Source of the DNA: Rhodospirillales bacterium
Lineage (GTDB): Bacteria; Pseudomonadota; Alphaproteobacteria; TMED109
Direction of reading: 5' to 3'
NCBI GenBank assembly: GCA_009839325.1
Contig: VXPW01000049.1
Span: 5,258-58,958, forward strand
DNA: 53,701 nt
Below are positions 8,935 through 17,301 of the stretch, in pieces. The position numbers and the translations under genes are program-made. The stretch's first letter is position 1. Each line of letters begins with the position of its first letter. Under the pieces are notes generated by a model that was given only the letters and a program-made list of their open reading frames with translations, made no database searches and was not told the origin of the DNA.

Positions 8935-10292
8935 TGCTCGGCTTGGACAACGCCACGATCGGCATTGTCGGGGTCTGCCTTCTTATCGTCTTCGTGGTCA
9001 TTGGCGTTCGCGTGTTCGTGGCGGCCGCGCTTACCGGCTTCCTCGGCCTGCTCGCGCTCAGGAATTGGGACGTGGCTGGAGCCATCGCCGGCACGATCCC
9101 GCATTCGAAGGCAGTCACCTATCCGCTGTCGGTGCTGCCGCTCTTCATCCTGATCGGATTTCTCGCGTTTCACGCTGGACTCACGTCACGCCTGTTCGAA
9201 GCGGCGCGACGCTGGTTCGGCTGGGTTCCGGGAGGGTTGGCCGTGGCCACAGTGTTTGCGGCGGCCGGCTTTGCGGCGGTGTCCGGCGCATCGACCGCGA
9301 CGGCAGCGGTGTTCTCCAGGGTCGCCATCCCCGACATGATGCGCAACGCATACGACCGGCGGCTGACTGCAGGGGTGATCGCGGCCGGCGGAACGCTCGC
9401 ATCACTGATTCCGCCATCGGCAATTCTTGTCGTGTACGCCATCATCGTCGAGGAGTCGGTCGGTCGCCTGCTGCTGGCCGGGTTCCTGCCGGGGATCGTG
9501 TCGGCCCTGATTTACGCCGGGCTGATCATCGGAATGTGCAGGATCCGCCCGGGGCTGGGCCGGCCGATCACCGGTTTCACTTGGCGCCAGCGCTTTCAGA
9601 GCCTGCCCGGCACGCTGCCCATTTTCCTGGTCATCGGTGTGATCTTCGGCGCGCTGTACACCGGTGCCGCGACGCCCACGGAAGCGGGTGCGCTAGGCGC
9701 CATGGTGGTGTTCTGCTTCTACGTGATCCGGGCCTACCGGGAACGTGCGCTTCGCGAAATGGGCGGAAGACTCCGCACGGCGCTGATGGAGACCGCGAAG
9801 CTCACAGTCATGATCTTCACGCTGATCTGGGGCGTGTTCCTGTTTGTACGGTTCCTCGGCTTCGCTGGTTTGCCGAGCGTGTTTGCAGACTGGGTCGTCA
9901 CGCTCGACATGCCCCCGATCCTCATCATGATCTGCATTCTGCTCGCCTATGCCGTGCTCGGCATGTTCATGGATGCGATCGGGATGCTGGTGCTGACGCT
10001 GCCGGTCGTCTTTCCGGCCGTCGTCGCGCTGGGCTATGACCCGATCTGGTTCGGCATCATCGTCGTCAAGATGGCGGAGATCTGCCTGATCACCCCGCCG
10101 ATAGGTCTCAATTGCTTCGTCGTCGCAGGAGTTTCGCGGGAGCTTCGCGATTCAGAGGGGCGTTCGCTCGCCATTCCGCTGCAGGATGTCTTTCGCGGCA
10201 TTGGGCCGTTCTTCGTCGCCGACCTGCTCACGGTTGCGGTCCTGCTGGCGTTTCCAGGGATCGTGCTGTGGCTGCCAAGGACCATGGGGTAG
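8934..10292 (+). CDS. dctM: TRAP transporter large membrane subunit (DctM)
   Basis: 452 residues with about 12 hydrophobic segments. It is the Na+-coupled translocation channel of the TRAP system. Diagnostic segments are LPLFILIGFLAFHAGLT, GLAVATVFAAAGFAAVSGAS, GTLASLIPPSAILVVYAIIV, AATPTEAGALGAMV and, near the end, LGMFMDAIGMLVLTLPVVFP and ITPPIGLNCFVVAGV. With dctP and dctQ this makes a complete transporter in inner membrane and periplasm. No catabolic enzyme is linked that would reveal the substrate. Confidence 0.93.
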   Translation: MLGLDNATIGIVGVCLLIVFVVIGVRVFVAAALTGFLGLLALRNWDVAGAIAGTIPHSKAVTYPLSVLPLFILIGFLAFHAGLTSRLFEAARRWFGWVPGGLAVATVFAAAGFAAVSGASTATAAVFSRVAIPDMMRNAYDRRLTAGVIAAGGTLASLIPPSAILVVYAIIVEESVGRLLLAGFLPGIVSALIYAGLIIGMCRIRPGLGRPITGFTWRQRFQSLPGTLPIFLVIGVIFGALYTGAATPTEAGALGAMVVFCFYVIRAYRERALREMGGRLRTALMETAKLTVMIFTLIWGVFLFVRFLGFAGLPSVFADWVVTLDMPPILIMICILLAYAVLGMFMDAIGMLVLTLPVVFPAVVALGYDPIWFGIIVVKMAEICLITPPIGLNCFVVAGVSRELRDSEGRSLAIPLQDVFRGIGPFFVADLLTVAVLLAFPGIVLWLPRTMG

Positions 10293-10520
10293 GCCGAACG
10301 AGTCAAGACCGCTGCGGTGACGGGCCGGCCACCACCGAACGACCGGTCCCGGATTCAATCGGTCAAAGCGCGCAAGGCGAGGGGGTCGGATGCCAGGGCG
10401 TACCCGCGGGCGGGTTGCTACGGCCTTCGTCGCCGCCCGGCGCGGACACCCGGAACGTCCATCATCGGGCGTGGACTGGGCGCAGTTTGCACGAGGGCCG
10501 GGCGTTGGCGCCGGGCAGGG

Positions 10521-11033
10521 CTAGCGCTGGCTGCATGCCTCTTCGTTTACGCTCTGAAATTCGCCGAGAAACTTGTCCATCAGACCGTCGATCGCGGTCA
10601 GGATCGCGTCCGGACTGCTTTCGTGGGTACCGACGGCACCGGTTGGCCAAGTGGTGGCCGGCCGACTTTCGCCGGAGTAACGATCATACAGTTGCTTCTT
10701 CAATGCCAGGATGATGTCAAATGCTTCATCCGAGAGATTCACATTGATAAACAGGTAGGTATCGGAATCAGGCCCGTACATGCCCGCTTCGTTGAGGCGG
10801 CCTTCGACGGTGTCGATGATCGCTTCCCGGGTGAGGTTGATGTTCTCAGCCACCGGGTGCAATCCCCCGACGCGGAAGTCAATGGGCTCGCAATTCGTGA
10901 ACAGCTTGAACGCCGCCAAGCGATCATCCATGTCATCGGCGTTGGCCGGGGCGGCAACCAGCAGCGACCCGACAAGCATGATCAGGCCGAAGCGTGCGCC
11001 CAGGCCTTCCCGTCCGACAAGTAGGGTTCCCAT
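10521..11033 (-). CDS. Exported protein of unknown function
   Basis: 170 residues. The ATG at 11033 is chosen because a signal peptide follows at once (MGTLLVGREGLGARFGLIML, then a hydrophobic run ending APANA). The mature protein has about 140 residues with a CEP..F.V.GL pattern near its start, a mixed alpha/beta middle part (EAIIDTVEGRLNEAGMY, TYLFINVNL) and a Cys near the C-terminus that could pair with the early Cys. I recognise the general form from uncharacterised alphaproteobacterial periplasmic proteins but know no function. It is convergent with dctM and lies upstream, in its own direction, of nothing obviously related. Confidence 0.65.
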   Translation of the reverse strand: MGTLLVGREGLGARFGLIMLVGSLLVAAPANADDMDDRLAAFKLFTNCEPIDFRVGGLHPVAENINLTREAIIDTVEGRLNEAGMYGPDSDTYLFINVNLSDEAFDIILALKKQLYDRYSGESRPATTWPTGAVGTHESSPDAILTAIDGLMDKFLGEFQSVNEEACSQR

Positions 11034-11130
11034 TCGATCAACTCCGATGATGTGATTGGACGCGTCCGGTGACACTGTGCTGACAGACGGGTTTACCGGT
11101 TCCAGCGACAGCGCCATAAGGCCGCGTTAT

Positions 11131-11207
11131 TGGCGCGCCCGGAAGGATTCGAACCCTCAGCCTCCTGATCCGTAGTCAGGTGCTCTATCCAGTTGAGCTA
11201 CGGGCGC
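11131..11207 (-). tRNA. tRNA-Arg (anticodon ACG)
   Basis: The 77-nt cloverleaf includes an encoded CCA. The acceptor stem GCGCCCG/CGGGCGC and anticodon stem CCTGA/TCAGG are perfect, with loop CTACGGA giving anticodon ACG. The T-loop is TTCGAAT. It reads CGU/CGC/CGA codons after A34 is converted to inosine. Confidence 0.97.
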
Positions 11208-11259
11208 TGCAGGCTGCGGTAGGGTAGTCTGACGGGCAGCCATGGCAAGGGTTGCGCGG

Positions 11260-12105
11260 TCAAAAAGTTAGTCCGACGTTATCGATCAGGCGGGTGGTGC
11301 CCAACTGGGCGGCGGCCAGCAGCCGTGCGGGCGTTCCGTCGCGACCGGACGGATGATCCAGGGTTTCGGCGCGGCGAAGCTCGATGTACTCGACCGCCTG
11401 GAAACCCCCGTTGAGAATCGAATCGCGCGCTTGGCTGACGGCAGGCAAGACGTCGCTGCCATCGGAGATTTGCTGGGCGGCGCTCCGCAATGACTGGTAG
11501 AGCGCTGGCGCCGATGCCCGTTCACTCGGGTTCAAGTAGCCGTTTCGTGAGGAGCATGCGAGGCCATCGGCTTCGCGCACGGTCGGAACGCCAGCAATTT
11601 GCACCGGTATATCAAGGTCTTGAGCCATCCTACGGATCACCAGGAGCTGCTGGTAGTCCTTCTCACCGAACACGGCGACATCGGGCAGGCACTGCAGAAG
11701 AAGCTTCGCAACCACCGTCGCCACCCCGTCAAAGTGCCCGGGTCGAGCCGCACCGCACAGGCCTTCCGCCGGACCGGTCAAGACGACCGATGTAGCGAAG
11801 CGTTCCGGGTACATTTCGTCTACCGGTGGCGCGAAGACAAGGTCCACGCTACCTGCTCGGAGTTGCCGGAGATCGGCTTCTTCGGTTCTTGGGTACTCGG
11901 CGAGATCCTCGTCATCGCCAAACTGACGCGGATTGACGAAGATCGTCGCGACCACGCGGTCAGCGCGGTTGCGGGCGTCGGCAACCAGCGCGGCATGCGC
12001 GGTGTGCAGCGCTCCCATTGTCGGAACCAGCGCGACGTTGAGACCGGCCCCGCGCCATTGCTGGACAACGGACCTCAACTCCGAAACCTTGCGGACCACC
12101 TTCAT
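11260..12105 (-). CDS. panC: Pantothenate synthetase
   Basis: 281 residues, the normal length. It condenses pantoate and beta-alanine with ATP in the cytosol, the last step of pantothenate (vitamin B5) synthesis. The signature PTMGALHTAH (residues 28-37, with HxxH His34 and His37) is followed by IFVNPRQFG, the RPGHFDGVATVVAKL segment and VFGEKDYQQL. The KMSKS-equivalent region reads ACSSRNGYLNPSER. The ATG at 12105 gives the canonical start. panB is not in the window. The decarboxylase pair just upstream (12154-13304) ends 48 nt before it in the same direction, so the genes may share a transcript. Confidence 0.96.
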   Translation of the reverse strand: MKVVRKVSELRSVVQQWRGAGLNVALVPTMGALHTAHAALVADARNRADRVVATIFVNPRQFGDDEDLAEYPRTEEADLRQLRAGSVDLVFAPPVDEMYPERFATSVVLTGPAEGLCGAARPGHFDGVATVVAKLLLQCLPDVAVFGEKDYQQLLVIRRMAQDLDIPVQIAGVPTVREADGLACSSRNGYLNPSERASAPALYQSLRSAAQQISDGSDVLPAVSQARDSILNGGFQAVEYIELRRAETLDHPSGRDGTPARLLAAAQLGTTRLIDNVGLTF

Positions 12106-12153
12106 GCCATCTTGCCTGGTCTGAGCGGGTAGGGAGAACTGTGCCCGACGCTG

Positions 12154-12759
12154 TCAGCGGAGTACAGCCGACCCCATCAAAGCTTCTCGAAAGCGGTGCT
12201 TCAAGTACGTGCCATCGCGTGGCGGGAGCTCGGCCGGCGGGCCGGACAACTGCCCCGGCACCTGGATTACCGCGAACAGAGGGCCGTGTCTTTCCGGCCC
12301 CAAGGTACTGAGGGCATTGGCCACGTCCTCCAGTTCGGTCGCGTCGGAAGCGAGACGGGAATCTGTGATGCCTGTGGCCCGTGCAACGGCGGCGAGGTCA
12401 CAGGCGCCGGCAGTATGTGACATCTGGCCACCCGTTTCACCGTACAGCTCGTTGTCGACCACGACGATCGCCAGGTTCGTTGGTGCCGCACGGGCGACCG
12501 TGGCCAGACTTCCGAGGCCCATCAGCATCTCGCCGTCACCGGTCAGCACCAGAACCCGACGATCCGGGCGGCTCAACGCAAGGCCCAGTCCCATGCTGGC
12601 AGCCAGACCCATGCCGCCCCAGAGGTAGTAGGTGAGCTCGCGGTCTCCCGCGCGGCTGGCGTCCCAGGCTGTGCCGCCCAGCCCTGTCACAACCAGCAGG
12701 TCGGCATCGTTGCCGACCAGTCGATCGGCAATCATCTGGCGGGTTAGGGCACCGGTCAC
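12154..12759 (-). CDS. Thiamine-diphosphate decarboxylase, TPP-binding (beta/ComE-like) subunit
   Basis: 201 residues, corresponding to the C-terminal, cofactor-binding half of two-subunit decarboxylases such as sulfopyruvate decarboxylase (ComDE) or phosphonopyruvate decarboxylase. The TPP/Mg motif is visible: GDG at residues 74-76 and, 27 residues on, NELYGETGG. WGGMGLAASMGLGLAL is the usual preceding helix. The GTG start at 12759 overlaps the stop of the other subunit by one base (TAGTG), indicating coupled translation at equal dose. The substrate is a 2-oxo acid by family; sulfopyruvate or phosphonopyruvate are candidates, but no linked sulfonate or phosphonate genes are visible. Confidence 0.8.
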   Translation of the reverse strand: MTGALTRQMIADRLVGNDADLLVVTGLGGTAWDASRAGDRELTYYLWGGMGLAASMGLGLALSRPDRRVLVLTGDGEMLMGLGSLATVARAAPTNLAIVVVDNELYGETGGQMSHTAGACDLAAVARATGITDSRLASDATELEDVANALSTLGPERHGPLFAVIQVPGQLSGPPAELPPRDGTYLKHRFREALMGSAVLR

Positions 12760-13304
12760 TATCGGAACGCCTTGGTACCGATGAGACGTTGGGTCAGCAG
12801 CATTGCAACGCGTTGCGACGAGTCAAACGCGAGTCGCGCGGCGGCCAGGGCCGTATCACCGACCTCGTCCGGTCGATGCACGTTCAGAACACGGCAGTCG
12901 ATGGCCAGCAGCACGTCACGGGCGGCCCGGCCCAGCGGTACCTGCCACGGATTGAACTCCCCCCACTCGCCACGCATCGTAATGATCATGAGGAGTGGGA
13001 ACTGCCCTGCCTCGGCGAGCGACGAAATGGCGTTGACGCAGTTGCCAAGCCCGCTGGACTGCATCAGCAGGGCAGCGCGCTGCCCGCCGAGCCATGCTCC
13101 GGCCGCCAAACCGACTCCCTCTTCCTCGCTGGTGAGGCCCGTCACGGCGATCGCGGGGTCACGGTCACATCGGTCGATAAGGCGTGCGTGGCCGGCGTCC
13201 GGGACGTGCCCGACCTGTTCAATGCCGACCTGCTTCAGCGTGTCGAAGAGCGTGTCCGGCCACGTCGTCGGCACCTCGACCGACATTGGCGCTGGAACTG
13301 ACAT
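12759..13304 (-). CDS. Thiamine-diphosphate decarboxylase, N-terminal-domain (alpha/ComD-like) subunit
   Basis: 181 residues, the Pyr-domain half of a two-subunit decarboxylase. The stretch GLTSEEEGVGLAAGAWLGG contains the Glu that activates the thiamine ring in this fold, followed by the LMQSSGLGNCVNAI segment typical of ComD and phosphonopyruvate decarboxylases and by MRGEWGEFNPWQVPLG. The ATG at 13304 overlaps the stop of the upstream exported-protein gene by one base (TGATG), and its own stop overlaps the next start, so three genes form a tightly coupled set. Confidence 0.8.
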   Translation of the reverse strand: MSVPAPMSVEVPTTWPDTLFDTLKQVGIEQVGHVPDAGHARLIDRCDRDPAIAVTGLTSEEEGVGLAAGAWLGGQRAALLMQSSGLGNCVNAISSLAEAGQFPLLMIITMRGEWGEFNPWQVPLGRAARDVLLAIDCRVLNVHRPDEVGDTALAAARLAFDSSQRVAMLLTQRLIGTKAFR

Positions 13305-13744
13305 CAGAGTTCGCGGCGGACGCTTTGGGCGGCGACCCAGCCTTCCATGTTGCCGAGCTTGATGCGAAACCAGCCGGGTTTCTCCCCAACGACCTGCAGT
13401 CGGAGATCGCGTCCGACGATGAAACCGGACACGCAGAAGTGCTTGCCTGGGCCCAGGTGGACCGTCGCGTGCGGACGCGCGGTCAGCAATCGGGAATTCA
13501 TGAACCGGTTTGCACCGCCGCTGTCCGAGTTGAACGAGCGGCAGCCCGCCACTCGCTTCTTGGCGGGAACGAAATCCTCTTCCATCGCGTCACGAATGCC
13601 TCCCTCGGATCCGGTCATCAGCGTTGCAAGCCGGAATGACGGGTCTGCACCGTGAACTGGCGATGGCGAGAGGCTGGCGAGGAATGCAATGCCGAGCGCA
13701 AGTCCCAAGGCCGTGCACGTGCAGATGGAACGGATTCTGATCAT
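13304..13744 (-). CDS. Exported protein with C-terminal SH3-like domain
   Basis: 146 residues from the ATG at 13744, which has GGAG 6 nt upstream; a GTG at 13756 in the same frame is less likely. The signal peptide spans about residues 1-30 and ends near VHGA. The C-terminal third (GEKPGWFRIKLGNMEGWV) has the pattern of bacterial SH3-type domains that bind cell-wall components. Its stop codon overlaps the start of the decarboxylase alpha subunit by one base, which is surprising for a periplasmic protein and a cytosolic enzyme. Function unknown. Confidence 0.6.
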   Translation of the reverse strand: MIRIRSICTCTALGLALGIAFLASLSPSPVHGADPSFRLATLMTGSEGGIRDAMEEDFVPAKKRVAGCRSFNSDSGGANRFMNSRLLTARPHATVHLGPGKHFCVSGFIVGRDLRLQVVGEKPGWFRIKLGNMEGWVAAQSVRREL

Positions 13745-13935
13745 CGATGTCTCCACAGGCCGAGCACTCCCGGCAATCTACCGCGTACGCGTACCGATGC
13801 TACTTCAATACCCTAAGGAATCCCTCGCTGACCGGCGCGTAAAACTTGCTTTGTTGGGACATCGGTATATGGTTAATAGTGTGCAATAGAAGTTTCTGCA
13901 TCGCTTCCACGATGTGGAGACGGAGGAGGAAACTT

Positions 13936-15453
13936 ATGGCCCATGTGTGGCTAAGCGAGCGGGAGCAGGCGCTGGTCGACGGAGCTGAAAAGCTTGATCT
14001 CGACCTTCCGGTCCCGACGCAGATTGTCTCCAACGGGGAGTATCTGCCCCCCAAGCAGTCTGAAACCCAGAAGCGCGTTGAGCAGCGGATTCTGGACCTT
14101 GCCGAGGAGAACGCAAAGTACCTCGGCATGAGCCGGCGTGCGTTCCTGCAGACGAGCTGCGGGATGGCGACTGCGTTCATCGCCATGAACGAGATTTATG
14201 GCGGCGGAGTCTTCCAGGTCGGCGAGGCGGAAGCCCGTGACCCGGAGATGATGAGCGAGCGTGACAAGCAGCTGGCGGGCCAGTTCATCCTGGATGATCA
14301 GACCCACTTCCTGCGTGACGACTTCGCACACGAAGCCATTCTCGGCTTGGGTGAGTTTGCTGCAGAGCACTGGAACCCGAAGCTGAAGGAAGAAGGGCTC
14401 AGCCTTGCGCGGTACAAGTTCGAGAACTACATCCGCGAGCTCTGGTACACGAGCGACACGAAGATGGCGCTGCTTTCGGGCGCGCCGTTCGACGACCCGA
14501 CCTGGTGGCTGCTGTCGAACGAGCAGATCACGGCCGCCCGTGACCTGATCAATGACTTCGCCGGCGCACAGCGTATGCTTGCCCACAGCGTGATCACGCC
14601 GGGCCAGCCAGGCTGGATGGATGCGGTCGACGAGGCGATCGAAGTACTTCACCCCGAGTCATGGAAGTCCTACACGATTGGTGACCCGCTGTCGCCGTCG
14701 AAGTACCCGTGGCGTCTGGACGATGAAGAGATCATGTACCCCTTCTACGAGAAGTCGTTGAAGGCGGGCATCAACACCATCTGCACGCACAAGGGCTTGC
14801 TGCCTCCGGACTACGAGGTGTCATTCCCGGGCGTGTGGCAGTACGCCACCCTGGACGACCTTCCACAGGCGGCCAAGGACTGGCCGGACATGAACTTCGT
14901 GATCTACCACTCCGGTCTGCGGCCGTTCCTGGAACTGCCTGACCAGGCTTGGAAAGAGTTCGAAGAGTCCGGCGGCGAGATCAAGTGGGTGACCGACCTC
15001 ACTCGCATCCCAGAAGAGCACGGCGTCAGCAACGTCTACGGCGAGATCGGAACATCATTCGCGAACTCGGCCGTGGCGCACCCACGCTTCTCGGCTGCCC
15101 TGATGGGCACGCTGGTCCGCGACCTTGGTGCTGACCACGTGATCTGGGGTTCGGACACGGTCTGGTACGGTTCGCCGCAATGGCAGATCGAGGCCATGCG
15201 TCGACTCGAGGTGCCTGAGGACATGCGGGCGAAGTACGGCATGCCGTCCCTGGGTGGCCCGAACAGCCTGACCAAGCAGGCGATCTTCGGGCTGAACGCC
15301 GCACGCCTCTACAATGTCGGCGTGCAGTCGGCGTCCGAGATGCCTGACATGCCGAACTTCTCCGAGGACAAGATTGCGCAGTTGGCGCAGCAGTTCCGGG
15401 AGGAGGGCGGAGTACCTTCCAACAAGCGGTACGGCTACGTCCGCACGGCCTAA
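13936..15453 (+). CDS. Amidohydrolase family metal-dependent hydrolase with internal twin-arginine segment
   Basis: 505 residues. The C-terminal part (about 115-450) is a TIM-barrel of the amidohydrolase-2/ACMSD group: DDQTHF (residues 121-125, where the usual HxH reads QTH), CTHKG (His285), YHSG (His325) and WGSDTVW (Asp407) are the probable metal and catalytic residues. Residues 65-100, MSRRAFLQTS then a hydrophobic run ending AEA, look exactly like a Tat signal but lie 66 residues from the start. ATG 13936 follows GGAGGA by 6 nt. A strong hairpin terminator follows. Reaction unknown; decarboxylation or C-C/C-N hydrolysis is typical of the group. It is divergent from the SH3-protein operon. 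Confidence 0.82.
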   Translation: MAHVWLSEREQALVDGAEKLDLDLPVPTQIVSNGEYLPPKQSETQKRVEQRILDLAEENAKYLGMSRRAFLQTSCGMATAFIAMNEIYGGGVFQVGEAEARDPEMMSERDKQLAGQFILDDQTHFLRDDFAHEAILGLGEFAAEHWNPKLKEEGLSLARYKFENYIRELWYTSDTKMALLSGAPFDDPTWWLLSNEQITAARDLINDFAGAQRMLAHSVITPGQPGWMDAVDEAIEVLHPESWKSYTIGDPLSPSKYPWRLDDEEIMYPFYEKSLKAGINTICTHKGLLPPDYEVSFPGVWQYATLDDLPQAAKDWPDMNFVIYHSGLRPFLELPDQAWKEFEESGGEIKWVTDLTRIPEEHGVSNVYGEIGTSFANSAVAHPRFSAALMGTLVRDLGADHVIWGSDTVWYGSPQWQIEAMRRLEVPEDMRAKYGMPSLGGPNSLTKQAIFGLNAARLYNVGVQSASEMPDMPNFSEDKIAQLAQQFREEGGVPSNKRYGYVRTA

Positions 15454-15468
15454 GAAGGCCTGCTTCAG

Positions 15469-15503
15469 GGGGAGCGCGGGAACCCGCGCTCCCCTTCTTT
15501 CTT
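15469..15503 (+). terminator. Intrinsic terminator after the amidohydrolase gene
   Basis: GGGGAGCGCGGG (15469-15480) pairs perfectly with CCCGCGCTCCCC (15483-15494). The tract TTCTTTCTT follows. This is one of the two clearest rho-independent terminators in the window, 15 nt after the stop codon. Confidence 0.9.
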
Positions 15504-15576
15504 GCGATGCCTCGGGCAGGACGCGTCCCGCCTCCAGTGCCGGACGGCGCCAGCCGGGGGCAAGTGGAGGGGCACT

Positions 15577-16095
15577 ATGCGTAAGATCCTGATTGCGACT
15601 GGTTTTCTAGTTGGCTCGATTGCTGCATCTGCGGCGCAGGCCGACGTTACGACCGTGAAGGGCGAGGAAGCTCGACTGTATTTCCAAGGGCTGTACCCCG
15701 CGTACATCCTGTTTCTGAAAGGCGGAATCCCCGAAGACACGCCGGATGCATGGGTTGACCAGCCGTACATGGCCGTCCTGGACGTCCACGGTGGCCCGGA
15801 GGCGGGCAAGAGCGTCATCCTCCATCTGGTAACGACCAGCGAACGCAGCCCTCAACCTGAGTGGTGCGTGACTGAAGGCGCCGGCGAGTTCGGCGGCCAC
15901 GGCCCAACGTGCATCAACAGCGACGCGCCAAAATCCATGAACCAGCTGCGTTTCAAGGTGAAGGTGCGCTACGCGAACGAGGCGGAGAATCTGCCCGCCG
16001 AGTTCCAGGACCGCGACTGGGCGGAGTATCCGGAGCTGCCGGGGCGCCGCGAAAGCGAAGTGTTTGGCCCGGCTGAACTCCATATCGTCCGCTAA
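15577..16095 (+). CDS. Small exported protein of unknown function
   Basis: 172 residues, ATG 15577 with GGAGG 6 nt upstream. MRKILIATGFLVGSIAASAA is a clean signal peptide, cut near AQA/D. The mature protein (about 150 residues) has two cysteines (EWCVTEG and TCINSD) likely to form a disulfide, and the rest is mostly beta-like and acidic. I do not recognise a family. It lies between two hairpins, so it is probably a single-gene transcript; it follows the amidohydrolase in the same direction but after a strong terminator. Confidence 0.7.
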   Translation: MRKILIATGFLVGSIAASAAQADVTTVKGEEARLYFQGLYPAYILFLKGGIPEDTPDAWVDQPYMAVLDVHGGPEAGKSVILHLVTTSERSPQPEWCVTEGAGEFGGHGPTCINSDAPKSMNQLRFKVKVRYANEAENLPAEFQDRDWAEYPELPGRRESEVFGPAELHIVR

Positions 16096-16124
16096 TAGCG
16101 GCATTCAACTCGTTGTCATGACGC

Positions 16125-16152
16125 GCCCCGGAAGGCCAGTGCCTTCCGGGGC
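16125..16152 (+). terminator. Perfect 12-bp hairpin after the small exported-protein gene
   Basis: GCCCCGGAAGGC (16125-16136) and GCCTTCCGGGGC (16141-16152) enclose CAGT. The position 30 nt after the stop suggests a transcript end, though no T-run follows. Confidence 0.6.
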
Positions 16153-16308
16153 GGCATTCGTCGTCGCGAACCATCCTGTGGAGCCACCGTCAGACCGTTG
16201 CCGATGAAGGTATCGTCAGTGCGGGATGCGCCGGCTGATTGCCCGATATCCGATTCGTTTGGGTCTCGATGGACCTGTTGGCCTGACTGGCTGCACTAGT
16301 ACGCGCGA

Positions 16309-17052
16309 ATGCCGCAGCACGAAAAACCCCCGATCGTGTCGGAGCCCACCGACAGCACCAGCTCCGTGTATTCCTCGGCCCGGGACCTCTCCCAACCCAC
16401 TGTGAGCTTGACCCGGGGCCTCTCGTACGGTGTGCGGCTCAAGATGGAGGGACTCCACCTGCTCTCCACGCTGCCCAACGGCGGCGTTCCCGTGGTGTTC
16501 TTTGATCCGCAGTACCGGGGCGTGCTGGAGCATCTGTCCTACGGCAACGAAGGTGAGACACGGGGCAGTCCCCGCCGTGCTTTGCGGCAGATGACAGGAG
16601 AAATCCCCGAATTCGTACGGGAGATCGGTCGCGTGCTGATGCCAAGCGGCCACTTGTTCCTGTGGATGGACAAGTTCCATCTTTGCTCGGGCTTTGCGGA
16701 CTGGATTACGGGGACGCGCCTCGAGGTCGTCGACATGATTACCTGGAGCAAGCGGAAGCTCGGGATGGGGTACCGCTCACGTCGAGTGGGGGAACATCTG
16801 GTGGTGCTGCAGCAACCGCCACGTCGGGCCAAGGGAGTCTGGACCCGGCACGACATCCCTGATGTCTGGGTGGAGCCGGTGGCAAAGAGCCGGCACACCC
16901 ACCGCAAGCCGGTAGGCCTCCAGGCCGCCTTGATTGAAGCGGTGAGCAATCCGGGCGATGTGATCGTCGATCCTGCGGCCGGATCATTCTCCGTTCTGGA
17001 GGCCTGCGAGCTGACTGATCGGCGCTTCTTGGGCTGCGATATCAACGGCTGA
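16309..17052 (+). CDS. Solitary DNA methyltransferase, beta-class (N6-adenine or N4-cytosine)
   Basis: 247 residues. Motif IV appears first, VVFFDPQYR (DPQY at 66-69, a variant of DPPY), and the SAM-binding motif I comes last, VIVDPAAGSFSVLEA (DPAAGSFS at 221-228), an order that defines the beta class. The segment HRKPVGLQAALIEAVSNPGD before motif I is also typical. The middle part is short, leaving little room for a separate target-recognition domain. No restriction endonuclease gene is adjacent, so it is an orphan methylase, possibly regulatory or of phage origin. The start at 16309 is the first good ATG; later starts are possible. It is convergent with the next gene. Confidence 0.85.
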   Translation: MPQHEKPPIVSEPTDSTSSVYSSARDLSQPTVSLTRGLSYGVRLKMEGLHLLSTLPNGGVPVVFFDPQYRGVLEHLSYGNEGETRGSPRRALRQMTGEIPEFVREIGRVLMPSGHLFLWMDKFHLCSGFADWITGTRLEVVDMITWSKRKLGMGYRSRRVGEHLVVLQQPPRRAKGVWTRHDIPDVWVEPVAKSRHTHRKPVGLQAALIEAVSNPGDVIVDPAAGSFSVLEACELTDRRFLGCDING

Positions 17053-17223
17053 CCGCGGAATTCGGTTGCGGGCTCCTACCCGGCTCCTGACGTGCCAATG
17101 CCGAGCCCGCAGCTGCGAGCGGTTGTACCGGCCGGTGCTCGAGGGATGAGCCGATACCCACGCCTAGCGGCCTGCGGCGCAACGATACGACAATCGGGCA
17201 GCCGCAAGGCGCCTCCGCTCCAT

Positions 17224-17244
17224 GGTCAGGGATTTGCCCTGACC
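17224..17244. terminator. Hairpin between two convergent genes
   Basis: GGTCAGGG (17224-17231) and CCCTGACC (17237-17244) form a perfect 8-bp stem with loop ATTTG. It sits between the methyltransferase gene and the oppositely directed hydratase gene and could end transcription from both sides. No T-tract is visible on either strand. Confidence 0.4.
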
Positions 17245-17301
17245 TCTCCGGGACATCTTTGCGGTGCGTCCGATCGTCTGCCTCCGGCATCCCGCTGAGG
17301 C

